Notes under the pieces: model-generated | The model's database searches: none | The model's input: the letters and a program-made list of their open reading frames with translations, nothing else | What the model was told of the DNA's origin: nothing | Origin: Zygaena filipendulae | Taxonomy: Eukaryota > Arthropoda > Insecta > Lepidoptera > Zygaenidae | Direction: 5' to 3' | Assembly (NCBI GenBank): GCA_907165275.2 | Contig: OU015654.1 | Location: forward strand, 3,179,501 to 3,243,500 | DNA: 64,000 nt | Shown here: piece by piece, positions 1 through 12,682 of the stretch | Layout: each line of letters opens with the position of its first letter | Numbering within the stretch: the first letter of the stretch is position 1 | Program-made: the position numbers and the translations under genes

Positions 1-1444
1 GTAATTCAAAATTTGTTAATATATTTGCGATCGAACTTAATCTTCCATATTTGTTTTTTTTTTTATAAATGAAACGGTCAAAGATGTTATGCTAAACAGC
101 CAAACGATAAACACTATTATTGGTTGACCTCTTATTTTTTATTATTCTTAATTATCAGGGTTATCATGTTGCGTCATGGAACTTTTATTTTGAATGGGGA
201 ATTCACACATATAGATTAGAGATGATGGTCGTTTGGAAAAATGTTCAGTTTTATCTCTGCAATGATGAATCATTGACCCGGCTAATTTTAAAAGTATTCG
301 TGCGTTTTTCAAACTATGACTTGCGCAGCGATTTCGATGAACTTAAATTTAAAATTCGCATCGTTACGCTTCGCTATCGCATGGTCTTTGTTTTTTTTTA
401 TTTGTGTGTGTGTTTTTTTTAATGTTTTGTTTCTCGTTAAAATGTGAATAATTATGATTCATGGATCTAATTACTGTTAGTAAAACTTTTTTCATGTTCC
501 GCTTAAAATAAACGGGATGGTTCATTTTATTATCACCATATTATTTGAAAGTGCAACCGTTAGGTAAAAATCAGTTATATTCACGTCCGACATTAAGTCT
601 AAAATTGAATAACTATATGAAACTAATAATTTATATTCACATTTTGCCGTCGTGTGTGTGACGATGAGTGCAAACTAACACTATGCTAAGCAGGGTTTCA
701 TTAATACTTGAACTATTATACGTATAGAAAGAGGTGAACAAACGAAAACTAACTTTAACACATCAACATAAAGTTCTTTAATCGCTCTCTTCTTTAATTA
801 TATCTTTAATTGCTCTCTTTCTTTACATCGTCTAAACTTCTTTATTTTTACGTACTCTGATTTTAGTAAACGTGTAATTTGCGTTATTAAATTGATATAG
901 ATATATAGATGATATTGATCGTTAACGAGAATTTTAGTACCTACAATAAAGAGTCATACCAATAGACAAGCGAGCAAGAATAAATAAAGAGAACAACGTA
1001 TGGGATGAAAAACAGATGTGAATAACGACAATCGTAGTTTCTATTTAGGGATATCATACTGAAATGGTATAACTCAAAATGATGATAAATATCTATGAAT
1101 AGAATATAAGAAAAAGGAAAATACGGCTGATGAGGTCCACTTGTATTCGCCATATTTACGTGCCTTCGCCTACGAGACTTGAACGCTTAAAGCCCGAATC
1201 TGGTGCAGGATCGAGGAACTATGAATATGGTGTCAGTGCAAAGTCTTGACAGTTCCCTGGACCAAGATAACAACCAACGCATCGATACTTGCCCAACACA
1301 ACATCAAGTCTCCACTCTTCGTGTATGACTCCAGACTCCTGCAATACTTGAGTCAAGATTGTTGTTGGCCAACATTCAAAACACGTAAATCACCATACAA
1401 TTACGCAAAAAATTCAAATTTTACTTATTCCCACATATTAGGTA
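1..1444. other. No gene seen; AT-rich flank
   Basis: I find no splice-consistent coding exon, RNA gene or complete repeat here. The open frames at 120-422 (+) and 941-1153 (-) are low-complexity and carry no recognisable motif. A stretch near 1246-1440 is open on the + strand and less AT-rich than its surroundings, but it runs directly into the Helitron-like element that follows and I cannot identify it. Confidence 0.5.
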
Positions 1445-2063
1445 CTAGCTGGTGCCCGCGGTTTCACCCGCGTGAATTTTCGACCCTTGCAATGACAGTA
1501 ATGACGTTAGATTTTCTCACTCTTTGAAAACGTAGTGGTTATATACTCTTTGGTCTCAAAGAAAATATAATCACATCATCTGTCTCTCCAAGCCTGAGCT
1601 CTCAGAACAATAACATTCTTCTGAGCCTGAGCTCCAAGCTTAAAAACTGTCACTTCGCAAAAAAATCAATTCAAAAGAAAAAAAATGCATATCTCTAAAA
1701 AGGTTTTATCATGTTCGTTATGCAACATTATATCGAAGCTTTCGACCATTGCATTGCGCTGAAGTCTTTAACTGATGATAACTTTTTCCCCTATGTCCTA
1801 TTTCAATGAAACAAAGTCTATATGTAGCTCCAGGCTAAGCTTAATCTACCTATGAAAACCGCATGACAATCGGTTCAGTAGATGCGGAGATTATAGCGAA
1901 CGGACATACAGACAGACAGACAGAAAAAAAACATTTTAAAAACTTCTTTTTTGGGCTTGGTTACTCTTCTTTTATAACCCCTCTCAATTTTAGGTAAAAA
2001 TATTCAATGTATGTCGTGTATTCAATGTCAATCGCGGATTCTACTCTTTTATTATAGTATAGA
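1445..2063 (-). mobile_element. Helitron-like non-autonomous element
   Basis: The left edge reads A|CTAGCTGGTGCCCGCGG and the right edge TATAGTATAGA|T, so on the minus strand the element starts TCTATACTATAA, ends in CTAG and sits between A and T as Helitrons do. A CCGCGG-type hairpin lies just inside the CTAG end. The interior contains a GACA microsatellite near 1910-1922. It has no coding capacity. Confidence 0.65.
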
Positions 2064-2782
2064 TGTATGTACCTAGACCTACCTACATTCTGCATTTGGA
2101 AATTATTTAACACTTTTATTCATTTAAAAAGATAATTAATACGTTTTAATTAAATGTTGTTTCATCACTATACACATAGCTTTAAAACCGGGCTTTGTTA
2201 AAAAACTTTATTATGTACTAACCCCCGCGGTGATCACCCTTGTCACCTGAGGGGTTTAACTAACAAAAACCCTTCGGCGCGTTTGAATCTTGCACGCTCA
2301 GTTTTCATGAATAATGTATTTTTTTTACGATTTGCCTGCTTCAGTAATTTTACACCCTTATAATAAATGATTATAAAATGATAGTTGCTGAACTAATTTC
2401 TAATATGTACCTAGTATTTTAAAGAAAATAAAATTTGTCAAGTTACTCTATAAGTCGATTATATTAGGTACCTACTTATATTCATCACGAAGGCTCTTTT
2501 GTCTCTAACCCTCGACAGTTGTCAGCATGAAACAATCAAAAGAAGTGTGTGCACGATTGTTAAAGATGTAATATTCACTTGATTTTAAAACGTGCAAACA
2601 TTTGGCCATACGATTCGCACGGAGTTCGCACATTGCTTGCGCTTGCACCGGATCACTGTCGCATTTGTCATCATATTATGGAGTTGTTGTTGCAAATGGA
2701 TCGGAATTTTGGAGCTTAACGCGTGCCATTGATCACTGAAAAGGAAACAGATAAAAGAAGTATTTTGTGATTGACATTTCAG

Positions 2783-3080
2783 ACTAAACAAGAAATGTAT
2801 CGTTGTTGACGCTAGTGAGGGCAGTTCGGATGTGTCCCGGAGTGGTGAGGGAGAACAATATTTTTTGGTGCTCGATACTTGGTATGTATGACGTCACGGC
2901 TTCTAGAGTGCGCAGGGACAAACCGATATCGATTTAGTTTTAAATTTTCATCCTTCGGCGTAGGTCTTTCGACATGGTGGTAGATGTTCTTTTGCGGAAT
3001 GACATTCCTTTAATAATTGAACTTTTATTTTTAGGCACGCAAACCAGAAGAACACGTACGATCTGGAAGGGAAGATGTGA
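2783..3080 (+). other. Possible two-exon coding fragment, unidentified
   Basis: A block at 2783-2881 is preceded by a splice-acceptor-like tract (GACATTTCAG) and followed by a donor-like GTATGT. Only one frame is open through it (32 codons, acidic and serine-rich). A second block begins after TTATTTTTAG at 3035. Joining them keeps the frame as far as a TGA at 3078-3080. The second block is open in all three frames for some distance, so the frame is not decisive. I do not recognise the product. It could be a degraded transposon gene, the end of a gene lying to the left, or chance. Confidence 0.2.
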
Positions 3081-4164
3081 TGTTCCGAAAGAGAATCCTG
3101 CCAAAGTCCCGCCATTTTAGATTTCAGTAGCAATATTTTTTTTGCTGTCGCTTGCCATTTTATACTCTGGATAAGAGTCGCTCTGTTGTCTTCATAGAAT
3201 ACAGAATACAGCTGCCATAGTTGAAAAAAATTTGCAATTTATTTGTTGTATATCTTTCGTTGTTTATTAATAATATTTATTATTTTTTAAATAAGTAGGT
3301 ACATTTGTTTGATAAATTTTTCTGATGTTGAAGTTTGTGTATTAAATTTTTATAGTTTTTGTTTAGTTTATGTTGACTCGATTCCAAATTATGGACAAGT
3401 GATTATTAAAATACATCACATGAATATTTCCATATGAATAATTTAATTATTATTTATTTATTACTTCTCTAAATCCTGTAAGATCCGGTTCTAATTTGTT
3501 ATCTTTTTTTTAGAATTACAATCTTTGAAATCTTTATTCACCTCAAAAATCTCGAAATATAGTTAATCAATTTTGTGTGTAAGTTGTAATTTAACTATAT
3601 TATGTATTATGTTTACTTGTTTTATTGATTCTTCTTCTTTCTAACGTCAAAATAACCATTCCAATGATTCCTTTATCCGAAAGTTTGTTACGAATTAGCT
3701 AAGGTCAATAATAACTACCAATGTTTTTAAGGTAACAGGTAACATAATATAGCCACACTGTACCTATATTACTATTATATTATTGTGTGTTTCTCATATA
3801 TTTTATTGACATCATATTGTTATCGGATGACATTGTAATAATTATCATAATGCGAACGATCTGTGATCTTAATCCCACATTTTATATTAAAATGTGTATT
3901 TACTGTTACAATACACGATGCATTTTTGATTTTAAAACACCTGAAATTACCTTTCAATCCTTTCTTTTATCGATAATTATTTATTTTGTGTTGATTATGT
4001 AACCACCTATTTTTTGAAACTGAATAGAACTCTAATATTTACCAATATTGCCAAAAAATCTCGACTGAAAAATATGGCATCATAAATTATTTCCAATTGA
4101 ATTAAAAAATAGGTACTTATTTGACATATGAAGGGCTATATTAAGTAACCATTGTTTCTATCAT
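3081..4164. other. No gene seen
   Basis: AT-rich sequence with poly-T runs. The open frame at 3787-4002 has low-complexity composition and no motif. Nothing else can be supported. Confidence 0.5.
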
Positions 4165-4166
4165 TT

Positions 4167-4342
4167 TTCGGTTGCAATCAAAAATATGGCGGTTTGCAAT
4201 TAGATTACAATATGCACGTTTTGATACCCATAATACCTTGCAAAAATAAAAAAAGTTGAAGCTGTCTAAACATAATCCGCTATTTTTCTGATTGAAACTG
4301 AAATATGATAGCAACAAAAGTTACATAATTGCCCTGCAGGTT
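4167..4342 (+). repeat. Dispersed repeat, copy 1 of 2
   Basis: This block is clearly related to 24927-25101: both start with TTGCAATCAAAAA, contain ATTACAATATGCACGTTTTGA, and end around TTACATAATTGCCCTGC. Its ends are partly inverted relative to each other (GTTGCAATCA... and ...TGATTGAAAC), which suggests a MITE-type element. No coding sequence is present. Confidence 0.6.
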
Positions 4343-5285
4343 TTGCATTTTGAGTTTAAATAGAATAAGCAATAATATATAGAAGACTACGATTTTTAAT
4401 GGTTAACAATAAATTAGTATTGGTTTTGCTGTGTTTCATTTATTTGCCCGTAAATTATGTATAAATAGTAGGATTGATACCAAACTACAGTTAGCTTAAA
4501 AGATAGTGATAGCACAGATAATATAATACTATACTAGTAGTTATAGGTACATGCAAAACATAGGTGCAAGAGATCCTGCTAGCATTCACAAAAACAATCA
4601 AAACATTTTGTTTCGCATTATCTCTTTAAGGTTTCTTAGAATACAAAAAAATACATCAAAGGCAAGAAAGGAAACCCTTTCAGAGAAATTGTTCAATACC
4701 TATGTCTTTTCTAAATAGCAGATTGTTATGGGAATAGATAGAACCAGTTAACCATAGTTTATCTGAGACCTGAGACCACTTATAGTGTATTGTCAATCTT
4801 TAGCGGAGGACAAGACCGTCGTTGGCTGCTCGGTGTAAGAATACACATGAAGAAATCACCGTTGTTTGACATTGAAATGTCGCTGAAGACTTAAAAACAA
4901 CTGGCGGATATATTTAACTGGGTAATATTTGAATACCGTACCCGAGTACCTATGCTGATTAGCAATCTAGTAGAAACAATTCGTAACTAGGGTTGGAAAT
5001 TCTAATTACTTGATATGTAGCTATATTTCTCAAAAGGCAATCCTTTACAATCCTTAGAACAAAAAGAACACAGAATTGTGTAGGTAATTGTAATGTAGGT
5101 AACCTATAGTTTAGTTTAAAATTTGAATAATGATACCTCAAGCAGATTAACATTATTAGGTATTCTATTTATTGGCTTTCAATTAAACTCTGCACGACTT
5201 CATGTCTGTTCGTAATAGAAGTTACATAAATTATTATCATACATCGTTCCAGTCACACGCCTTTGTTGAGGAAAAATTCTTACAT

Positions 5286-5503
5286 GGACACCGATAAGCA
5301 ATAACATGTTAACCCACAAAATGAAGTTATTAATACTGAACGCTTTATTAAGAGTTAGAAAACGTTTACTTTTTTAATTATGTATTTACCTTATCTCATT
5401 GTTAAATTATCAACAAATTGTCGAACATAAAAAAATGTGAACGCAAAATTATGCTACAATTTTAAAATACGAAATTTCGGTTAACACATTATTGCTTATA
5501 GCC
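5286..5503 (+). repeat. MITE, GGAC family, copy A (degraded)
   Basis: It begins GGACACCGATAAGCAATAAC and ends ...TTATTGCTTAT, with the inner terminal-repeat core ATAAGCAATA in inverted orientation. It aligns throughout with the better preserved copies at 8410-8645 and 43427-43660. The right-hand terminal GTCC is lost. Intact copies suggest a family length of about 235 bp. Confidence 0.7.
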
Positions 5504-5515
5504 TTATACACATAT

Positions 5516-6708
5516 AATAGTAGATTATACACCAAGGGGATAAAGCACTGTTTTATGTCACGGGCGCTACATTGAATCCTGAACATAACGAAGGACTCCA
5601 AATTTAACTCCCGAGCGCAGCGAGGGTGTTATAAGTTAATTCCCGACCAAAGGGAGGGAATTAAGATTGAGTCCTGAGTGCAGTGAGGGATTCAAGCGCC
5701 CAAGAAAAAAACAGTTTTATCCCTGTGGTGTATACTCTACTTTTCTCACATAATGCGAGACAATAAAAAACCAGGCTTAGTAGATCCTATATAGCCACTT
5801 CTTTCAGCTGGCGTGGCCTACTCGATTTGACAAACAAATGAAGTTCGTCTCACTGCGAATCTAGTGGGCCACGGCTTCGGTCTTCGAAAATCGAGTTGGC
5901 CGCGCCCGCTGAGAACACATTCTGTTTAGCGAAATGAGACGTTATGGACATAGCAATAAGAATTATGAAAGTGAAAATCACATTATTGACCAGCGGGTTA
6001 TAATGAAATTCAATAGAACATTATAACCCGGCTAAAGCCAAGAGATATAATGTCTTGCTTTCGGTAAGGTTTACATGACATATAATTCGGCATTGTCGAG
6101 CATGTGGTGTGAAATAGTAGATTATACACCAAGGGGATAAAGCACTGTTTTATGTCACGGGCGCTACATTGAATCCTGAACATAACGAAGGACTCCAAAT
6201 TTAACTCCCGAGCGCAGCGAGGGTGTTATAAGTTAATTCCCGACCAAAGGGAGGGAATTAAGATTGAGTCCTGAGGTGAGGGATTCAAGCGCCCAAGAAA
6301 AAAACAGTTTTATCCCTGTGGTGTATACTCTACTTTTCTCACATAATTCGAGACAATAAAAAACCAGGCTTAGTAGATCCTATATAGCCACTTCTTTCAG
6401 CTGGCGTGGCCTACTCGATTTGACAAACAAATGAAGTTCGTCTCACTGCGAATCTAGTGGGCCACGGCTTCGGTCTTCGAAAATCGAGTTGGCCGCGCCC
6501 GCTGAGAACACATTCTGTTTAGCGAAATGAGACGTTATGGACATAGCAATAAGAATTATGAAAGTGAAAATCACATTATTGACCAGCGGGTTATAATGAA
6601 ATTCAATAGAACATTATAACCCGGCTAAAGCCAAGAGATATAATGTCTTGCTTTCGGTAAGGTTTACATGACATATAATTCGGCATTGTCGAGCATGTGG
6701 TGTGAAAA
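5516..6708 (+). repeat. Tandem duplication, period 597 bp, two copies
   Basis: Copy 1 runs 5516-6112 and copy 2 6113 to about 6708. They are almost identical; I see a 4-nt deletion in copy 2 (GAGTGCAGTGAG against GAGGTGAG, near 6276) and a G/T change near 6349. Each copy carries a MITE with terminal inverted repeats. The similarity indicates a recent segmental duplication. No gene lies inside. Confidence 0.9.
5519..5741. mobile_element. MITE inside the 597-bp repeat
   Basis: The left end AGTAGATTATACACC is mirrored by GGTGTATACTCTACT at the right end, and the inner segments GGGATAAAGCACTG / CAGTTTTATCCC and GGGCGCT / AGCGCCC are also inverted. The element is about 220 bp and non-coding. A second copy lies at about 6116-6334 because the whole segment was duplicated. 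Confidence 0.65.
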
Positions 6709-6837
6709 ATTATTTACATTTCTGATTGATTCATAAAAGCCCAGTTCAAACCGCTTAAGTCTACAATCCTGTGACACAAGGCTGCCGATTTCAATTAAAA
6801 GCAAGCCTTAAAAAATGAGTTCTTGCAAATACAACCC

Positions 6838-7082
6838 TTAACCGCCGCACTCAGAGTCGACTTTAATGATTACTTAGTTAAGTATAGATTTTTTAAACAA
6901 AACTGCCGCAATCAGAGACGTTCAGTAAATTAATGTTAATTGGCATTTAACTAATTAAGTTGCATCTCATTAAATGCCAATTAACATTAATTTACTGAAC
7001 GTCTCTGATTGCGGCAGTTTTGTTTTAACAATCTATACTTAACTAAGTAATCATTAAAGTCGACTCTGAGTGCGGCGGTAAG
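6838..7082. repeat. Foldback MITE with long inverted arms
   Basis: The left arm from CCGCCGCACTCAGAGTCGAC to TTAATTGGCATTTAA (about 110 nt) is repeated almost exactly in inverted orientation on the right, ending GTCGACTCTGAGTGCGGCGG. The loop is about 20 nt. Half-copies or relatives of the same family occur near 16680-16800, 20270-20365, 29945-30340 and around 43360-43690. No coding sequence. Confidence 0.85.
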
Positions 7083-8409
7083 AGGGCGAACGTTTATATG
7101 GATGCAGGGATTGTATGGCTTTTTCAAGTGAGAGTCGTGGAAATCGGTATTGTTTTCAAAGAAAGCAATATGAAAAACCGCGGAGATCAACTAGTAAAGA
7201 TAAATAAGCGTCGATTTGAGATATAAGCTCAGTAGGTAGGTAGGTACATCTACTTGAAGCATCGTTTGAGATGCGTGGTGCATAAGTCATCGTTTGTGAG
7301 CAATTTGTAAGTGAAACTCGGTGGTGGGGGAAACTCGGTGAGACATAAGTACCTGAACCAGGCGCATCTGAAATTTTAGAGGGGGTCTCACAAATAATAA
7401 AATATGTCGGTTAAATTAGACTTTATTGCACAATAACTACACAATTTTATTGCACCCATTATAATCAAGCAGTTTTCAACCCAATAACATTCAAAATATT
7501 CGCCAAGATGATCGATGCACTTTTGCATTCGGTGAAACCAGTTTTCATAGCTTTTTTTTCCAATCTTCAAAAAAAAAAGGCGATATCTTCAAAACATGAT
7601 TTTTGAATGTCTCAACGGCTTCTTGTCAGTTACGTCTTCCTTTTGGTATTTATTATGAGACTGAACTCGACGTATCGTAAGCAAAAATGAGAGATGCTCA
7701 TTGCCCACATACGACGTGTCACAAAAAGATAGGTACGTACAAAATGAGTAAATAACAATGGCCACTAAAGCCATATTAATTTTTTTTTCATGATAGGGTA
7801 TCTTATCTTAATTAATGGGGAAGGCAGATGAAGCCTCGGTAGGTACTTCGACCCTTGGGATCTTTTGTACCATCCCCAATCCCCATCCTTCCGCCGGTGA
7901 ATGAAGAGTGTCATAATGTGAAAAAATATGGTATACCTCAATGAAAGATACATCATTGACTGAAACTAGTAAAATTCTCTATTTGAAGTTCTACAATACC
8001 TTTACTTACCTAAGAGTTGTCTCAAAGGCGTCTGTCTCAACACACCTAATATTTATTGTCAAAGAGTTGTCAAAGGCCACAAAATCTGTCAAAGGGCATA
8101 AAATCTGCCGTCACCAATGTCGTCAGGTTGATTGGACCACAAAAGATCAAAGATCATAATATAATCACTACGTTTTACAAAAGATATCCAAATAGCAAAT
8201 AGTAGCAAAATATAGATGGTAAATAATGCGAATAGTTTGATCCGGATATCTAGTGTACCTAGAAGTCGAAATTGTTTCTTAAGTATATCGTTTCTTATTC
8301 TAAATTGACTATTAAAGTATTTAAAATAAAAGTTTAGTATTTAATTACATAATTATAATAAGTATTGTTTAATTAAAACGCAGTCATCGTTTTTTTTTTA
8401 TTATTAGAT
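7083..8409. other. No gene seen
   Basis: Several short open frames occur (for example 7388-7570 on - and 7941-8159 on +), but none shows a motif, splice support or composition unlike the surroundings. I see no complete mobile element. Confidence 0.5.
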
Positions 8410-8645
8410 GGACGCAGATAAGCAATAACATGTTAACCCACAAAATTAAGTTATTGATTCAGAACGATTTATTGAGAGTTAGGGAACGTTTTTTAATTGT
8501 GCGTTTACCTTATTACATTGCTTAAATATGTAACTAAATATTGAACATAAAAAATGTTGACACAAAATGGCGCTCCTACTTTTAAAACACGATTTAATCA
8601 AAATTTCTCCAGTGTGGGTTAACACACTATTGCTTATCTATGTCC
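8410..8645 (+). repeat. MITE, GGAC family, copy B, with 4-bp target duplication
   Basis: The ends GGACGCAGATAAGCAATA and TATTGCTTATCTATGTCC are terminal inverted repeats. The flanks AGAT (8406-8409) and AGAT (8646-8649) are identical, supporting a 4-bp target-site duplication. It is homologous to 43427-43660 (opposite orientation) and 5286-5503. It is too short to encode a transposase. Confidence 0.85.
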
Positions 8646-8881
8646 AGATAACCTTAAACACAATTCGCTCTTATTACCGAAAAGGCTAGGTCATTCCCAG
8701 TTGCCCTCGTCACCAGTGACAAATGGGACATTATTATGACAATAAACTCCCATTCCCATTTGACAGCGATTTGGACATTTCAGGCGGTGGATACTGGGAG
8801 TAGATAACAAGACCTGAAATGTCTGAGTAAAGTTTTATAATTTTTTTTTTTTAACCATTTCGTCTATAATATTGTCCACAG

Positions 8882-8996
8882 AGAAGCCCGCTACATTCTC
8901 CTGCCGGGAGTGTCAATAGAAAACTCGGAAGGCACAGACGATGAGGATGCTGTAGAGCCTTCAGAAGCCGTGCTATATCAAGGTGGGCCGGCGTAA
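8882..8996 (+). other. Coding-like scrap, unidentified
   Basis: After an acceptor-like tract (poly-T, then ATTGTCCACAG at 8871-8881) there is a frame of 38 codons to a TAA at 8994-8996. It is markedly GC-richer than its surroundings and has an acidic stretch. It could be an orphan 3' exon or a relic of a mobile element. No upstream partner exon was found and I recognise no family. Confidence 0.2.
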
Positions 8997-9601
8997 ACCA
9001 GCTGAATAGGTCAATTTGATGACCTATATGAAATTGAAATAATTGCTAACTGTAGCACTGAAAAAAAAAAGTGACCATTGTAGTTCTGTAACTGCAAGGA
9101 AAGATTATGAAAGCTAAGCAAGGACGCATTAACGCTCTCATGAAAATTGACGCAGCGAAGAAATTTCGTGATTCGTTAACACAGCGGAGGCAGTAGTAGG
9201 TACAAACGTTTTAATCCTGTATTGTGTAAATGTGAACGCGCCTTTAAAGCGGCCTTATTCGTTACTAAGTTGAATGCACCGACACTTGTTCTCTGATAAA
9301 ACTATGTAGGTATATTGTGTTTGATACATAAAATAAACAGACATTAAAAAGTTTAAAGAGCAATTCAGTGCAAAAGAATTAAAAGTACTTACCTACTCGA
9401 GTGAAAAATGTTAAAATTTACAACAAGACGTCGTCATTATGTGTGATAAAGGACAATAAAACAATAATTTGATATTACCTAAGCTTCTTTATATTATTTT
9501 ATAACAATAAAATGACTTTGCTGTTGGACAGTTAGCAAAAACGGTAGGTAAACAAACACGGTTTATCAAAAATCTGTTTGCTTTCAGTCTTATAAAACTT
9601 A

Positions 9602-9898
9602 TCTATATATATAAAAATGAATCTCTATTTAACTTGGTCACGACAACAAGCGTGAACGGCTGGATTAATTTCGCTGATTATTTTTTTGTTGTTTGATAAG
9701 GAAAAGAAGAATGTGAAAAAAAAAATAGTTTCTGCGGGAATTCCGAAACTCACGCGGGTGAGTCTCCGAAACGGTTGGACCGATTTTGACTTGAATTTCA
9801 CTGCTAATTACCTGATGTTATAAAGAGTAAATTAGGCTATTTGGACTTCCTGCGGGAATTCCGAAACTCACGCGGGTGAAACTGCGGGGCACAGCTAG
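9602..9898 (+). mobile_element. Helitron-like non-autonomous element
   Basis: It starts A|TCTATATATATAAAAATG and ends GGGGCACAGCTAG|T, with the CGCGGGTGAAACTGCGGGG stem region just before the end. A second internal copy of the stem-containing segment (near 9740) suggests an internal duplication. Confidence 0.8.
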
Positions 9899-10250
9899 TT
9901 TTTTTTATAAATTCCACTACTAACTGTAGTAGTTATATCCACTGGCATACATACTTAAACATGCATTCTACTACGATGCCTTGTAATGTAAAAAGGATAT
10001 AGAGATAAGTGTATTGCAGTGTAGGTATATCTACTTGTCTGTATTAAAACTGAAGCATTTTATTGCACAATATTAGTATTTTATTATTAGTATTTTACCG
10101 TACTTTATTGTAAAGATACCTCTTTAGAAAGTTTTAAGGGTTGTCACACACAATCACTTGCAATGAATGGTTAAATACTTTATTAGACACAAGTTCATTT
10201 GAACGACCACAGTATGAAAATACTAATTCTAATAGTAAAAAACAATTCGC

Positions 10251-10503
10251 TTCCCGGCTGTCTGTCCTTATGTATGCTTAGGTCTTTAATACTACGCAAC
10301 CGATTTTCATGCGGTTTCATCAATAGATAGAGTGATTCATTGGAAAGGTTTATGTCTATGTCCCTATGTATGCTTAGGTCTTTAAAGCTATACGCAACCG
10401 ATTTTCATGCGGTTTTCATCAATAGATAGAGTGATTCATTGGAAAGTTTTATGTCTATGTTTTATTCTGGAATTCCCGCGGGTGAAACCGCGGGGGACAG
10501 CTA
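10251..10503 (+). mobile_element. Helitron-like element, partial, internally duplicated
   Basis: The right end CCGCGGGTGAAACCGCGGGG then ACAGCTA matches the family 3' end, with the final G of CTAG lost. The upstream part contains a roughly 110-bp direct duplication: the segment TATGTATGCTTAGGTCTTTAA occurs at about 10270 and again at about 10365, each followed by CAACCGATTTTCATGCGG. Confidence 0.6.
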
Positions 10504-11044
10504 TTATCTGCATAATATTTTAAGATTTTACCGTATCATTTTCCTTTTAGGATGATGATGGATGATGATGATGAGGGGGTGTTTAGAAAATCCTTTAAAA
10601 TCAACACAACCGATCATTTATTTCCAATGATGTTACGGTTAAAATTTAAACGTTACCGACGAAATACCTCTCTCTACATTACGACTTACGAGTATATTGA
10701 TATTACAATTCTCTTATAATTATAATCTAATTTTAATGCATGTGTAGAAATAAAAAAAATAAAAGTAGAGTAAGTAGGCAAAAATTTATAGATGATTTTA
10801 TATGATATCAATTAATATTATCTAACTAATAGTAATTAATATTCGTCATAAATATAATTGCCGCTATTATTCATAGTTCAATTTGTATGTTTTAACCAAA
10901 AAGTATCTACAATAAAGAATTATATTATTTTGTGGTGTCTACAGTGGCACAATTCTTTAGCACTTATTAACGTGGATAATAAAGCTTATCAAATAATAAA
11001 AATGGTTTTCTTTGCTATTCTTGTACAATTTACGTAGGTACCTA

Positions 11045-11239
11045 CTACCTACATTAAAAAAGTTCGTGGTGCATGTTCTATGGATAAAAATGACAAACGC
11101 GGCAACTACCCCACTAAAAACAGCAGGCTTCAAGACTTTTTCCAAGGATATCACAACCCGAAGGTTATTGTGGGCAAACACGATGGATGCTCTTGCACGT
11201 AACCGATCGCTTTACCGGGTTTGTTCAGATAGACCGACA
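11045..11239 (+). other. Coding-like stretch, unidentified
   Basis: Two overlapping + strand frames are open here and the region is richer in GC than its surroundings. One ends with TGA at about 11240, the other with TAA at about 11200. I see no splice-site pairing or family motif. A mobile-element remnant is as likely as an exon. Confidence 0.15.
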
Positions 11240-11590
11240 TGACTTTTACGGGACTCCCTGTATTTCTGCCGCCCTGAGAACGAGGATTGGTGTAGTTCAG
11301 AAGTACCTATAGATGGGAAATGATAATAATAATGATCTACTTCACAACACGCAGATCTACTTGATCCCACACTAAGCTATAAGCTTGTGTCGTGGAAACC
11401 AAGCAAACGTGGTACATATATGTATTATACTAAAGATATACAACGTGTTAATGAATTAACTGAAAACTAGAAAGTGGTTTGCTCAGAATCGACTTCCGAA
11501 TCGATCGCACTATGTTTTAATAAAGGTTAGATATATTTTTTCATTTTTATTAGCCCATATCTAAGTCTAATCATATCTAGTCTAATCTTA

Positions 11591-11820
11591 TCTTAATATA
11601 TATAAATCACGTGTCACGTTGTTTGTCCGCGATGGACTCCGAAACTACTGAACGGATTTTGATAAAATTTTGCAACCATTTATAATATGGTCCAACTTAA
11701 AAGATAGGATAGTTTTATCCCGGAATTCCCTCGGGAACTGAAGGACATAGAGTACTTTTTTCCCGCAACCTCCGCGGGAACTCCGAAATTACCGCGGATG
11801 AAATCGCGCGGGACAGCTAG
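11591..11820 (+). mobile_element. Helitron-like non-autonomous element
   Basis: It starts A|TCTTAATATATATAAATCAC and ends GGGACAGCTAG|T, with a CCGCGGATGAAATCGCGCGG stem. It is very similar to the element at 56696-56886, so the two belong to the same subfamily. Confidence 0.85.
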
Positions 11821-12061
11821 TTATTTATAATACAATATATGGCGCGTACGCCGCACGTAGCAAGGACATAAATCGGCCATGGACACGTAGGCGCGGGCGT
11901 AATGCTTGAAATTTCGTAGATAGGTCACCTCCAAACTAATGTTGAATAACTTTTAACCTATTAATTTTTTCGACATAATTTATATTTTAGTCACATTATT
12001 ATTATTTTTTTTAAATGGGGTATATCAGGTTTTTAGTTTATTCATTAACACGTATAAACTA

Positions 12062-12182
12062 GCCCAGACTGGAAAGTGGAACCCTGTGTTTTCACACAAA
12101 GTTTATCCCCACCGGGAATCGAACCCAGAACCTCTCGATTAGCACCAGGCATGGTGACCTACTGCGTCAATCGGGTGGTCAA
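12062..12182 (-). repeat. tRNA-derived SINE fragment
   Basis: On the minus strand it contains GGTTCGATTCCCGG, a good RNA polymerase III B-box within a tRNA-like head, followed by a conserved body (GTGTGAAAACACAGGG). A related copy lies at 56923-57020. The head does not fold as a complete tRNA and there is no usable anticodon arm, so this is a SINE and not a tRNA gene. Confidence 0.6.
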
Positions 12183-12682
12183 TTAGCCAGACTTAAACCC
12201 TGCGCTTGGGTTTAAAACCGATAAAAGCCTGTAAACGCACAGGCGTATAAATCGGGTTGATTGCTCATCTATTAACTATTTATACTCAGGAGCTTTGTAG
12301 AAATTGGACAGTTTTTTTTTCTTAACGCGATACTTAGACATACACATACACTACATATTGTAAATTGTTGGCTAAAATGCGATACTAATCGCATCGTCAC
12401 AATGACGATTGCATATAGGTACTTTGTCTCGCTCGATCGACTATGTTATCTGCTGTCGTGTCACGCCGTTCAAACAGAATTGCCGCGTTTGTCATGCTAA
12501 TCAATGATATTATAATATCACAGATTTACTCCCTTGTTAATTTCGGAGTTCCCGCGGAAATTTCTGGACAAAAAGTACCTACCTACCTACCCCTTTTTTT
12601 TGTACGTCCGAAAACTTTATGATGATCAGTTGAGTAGTACGGTGTGAAAGCGTAACAAACACATTTGTATTTATAATATTGA

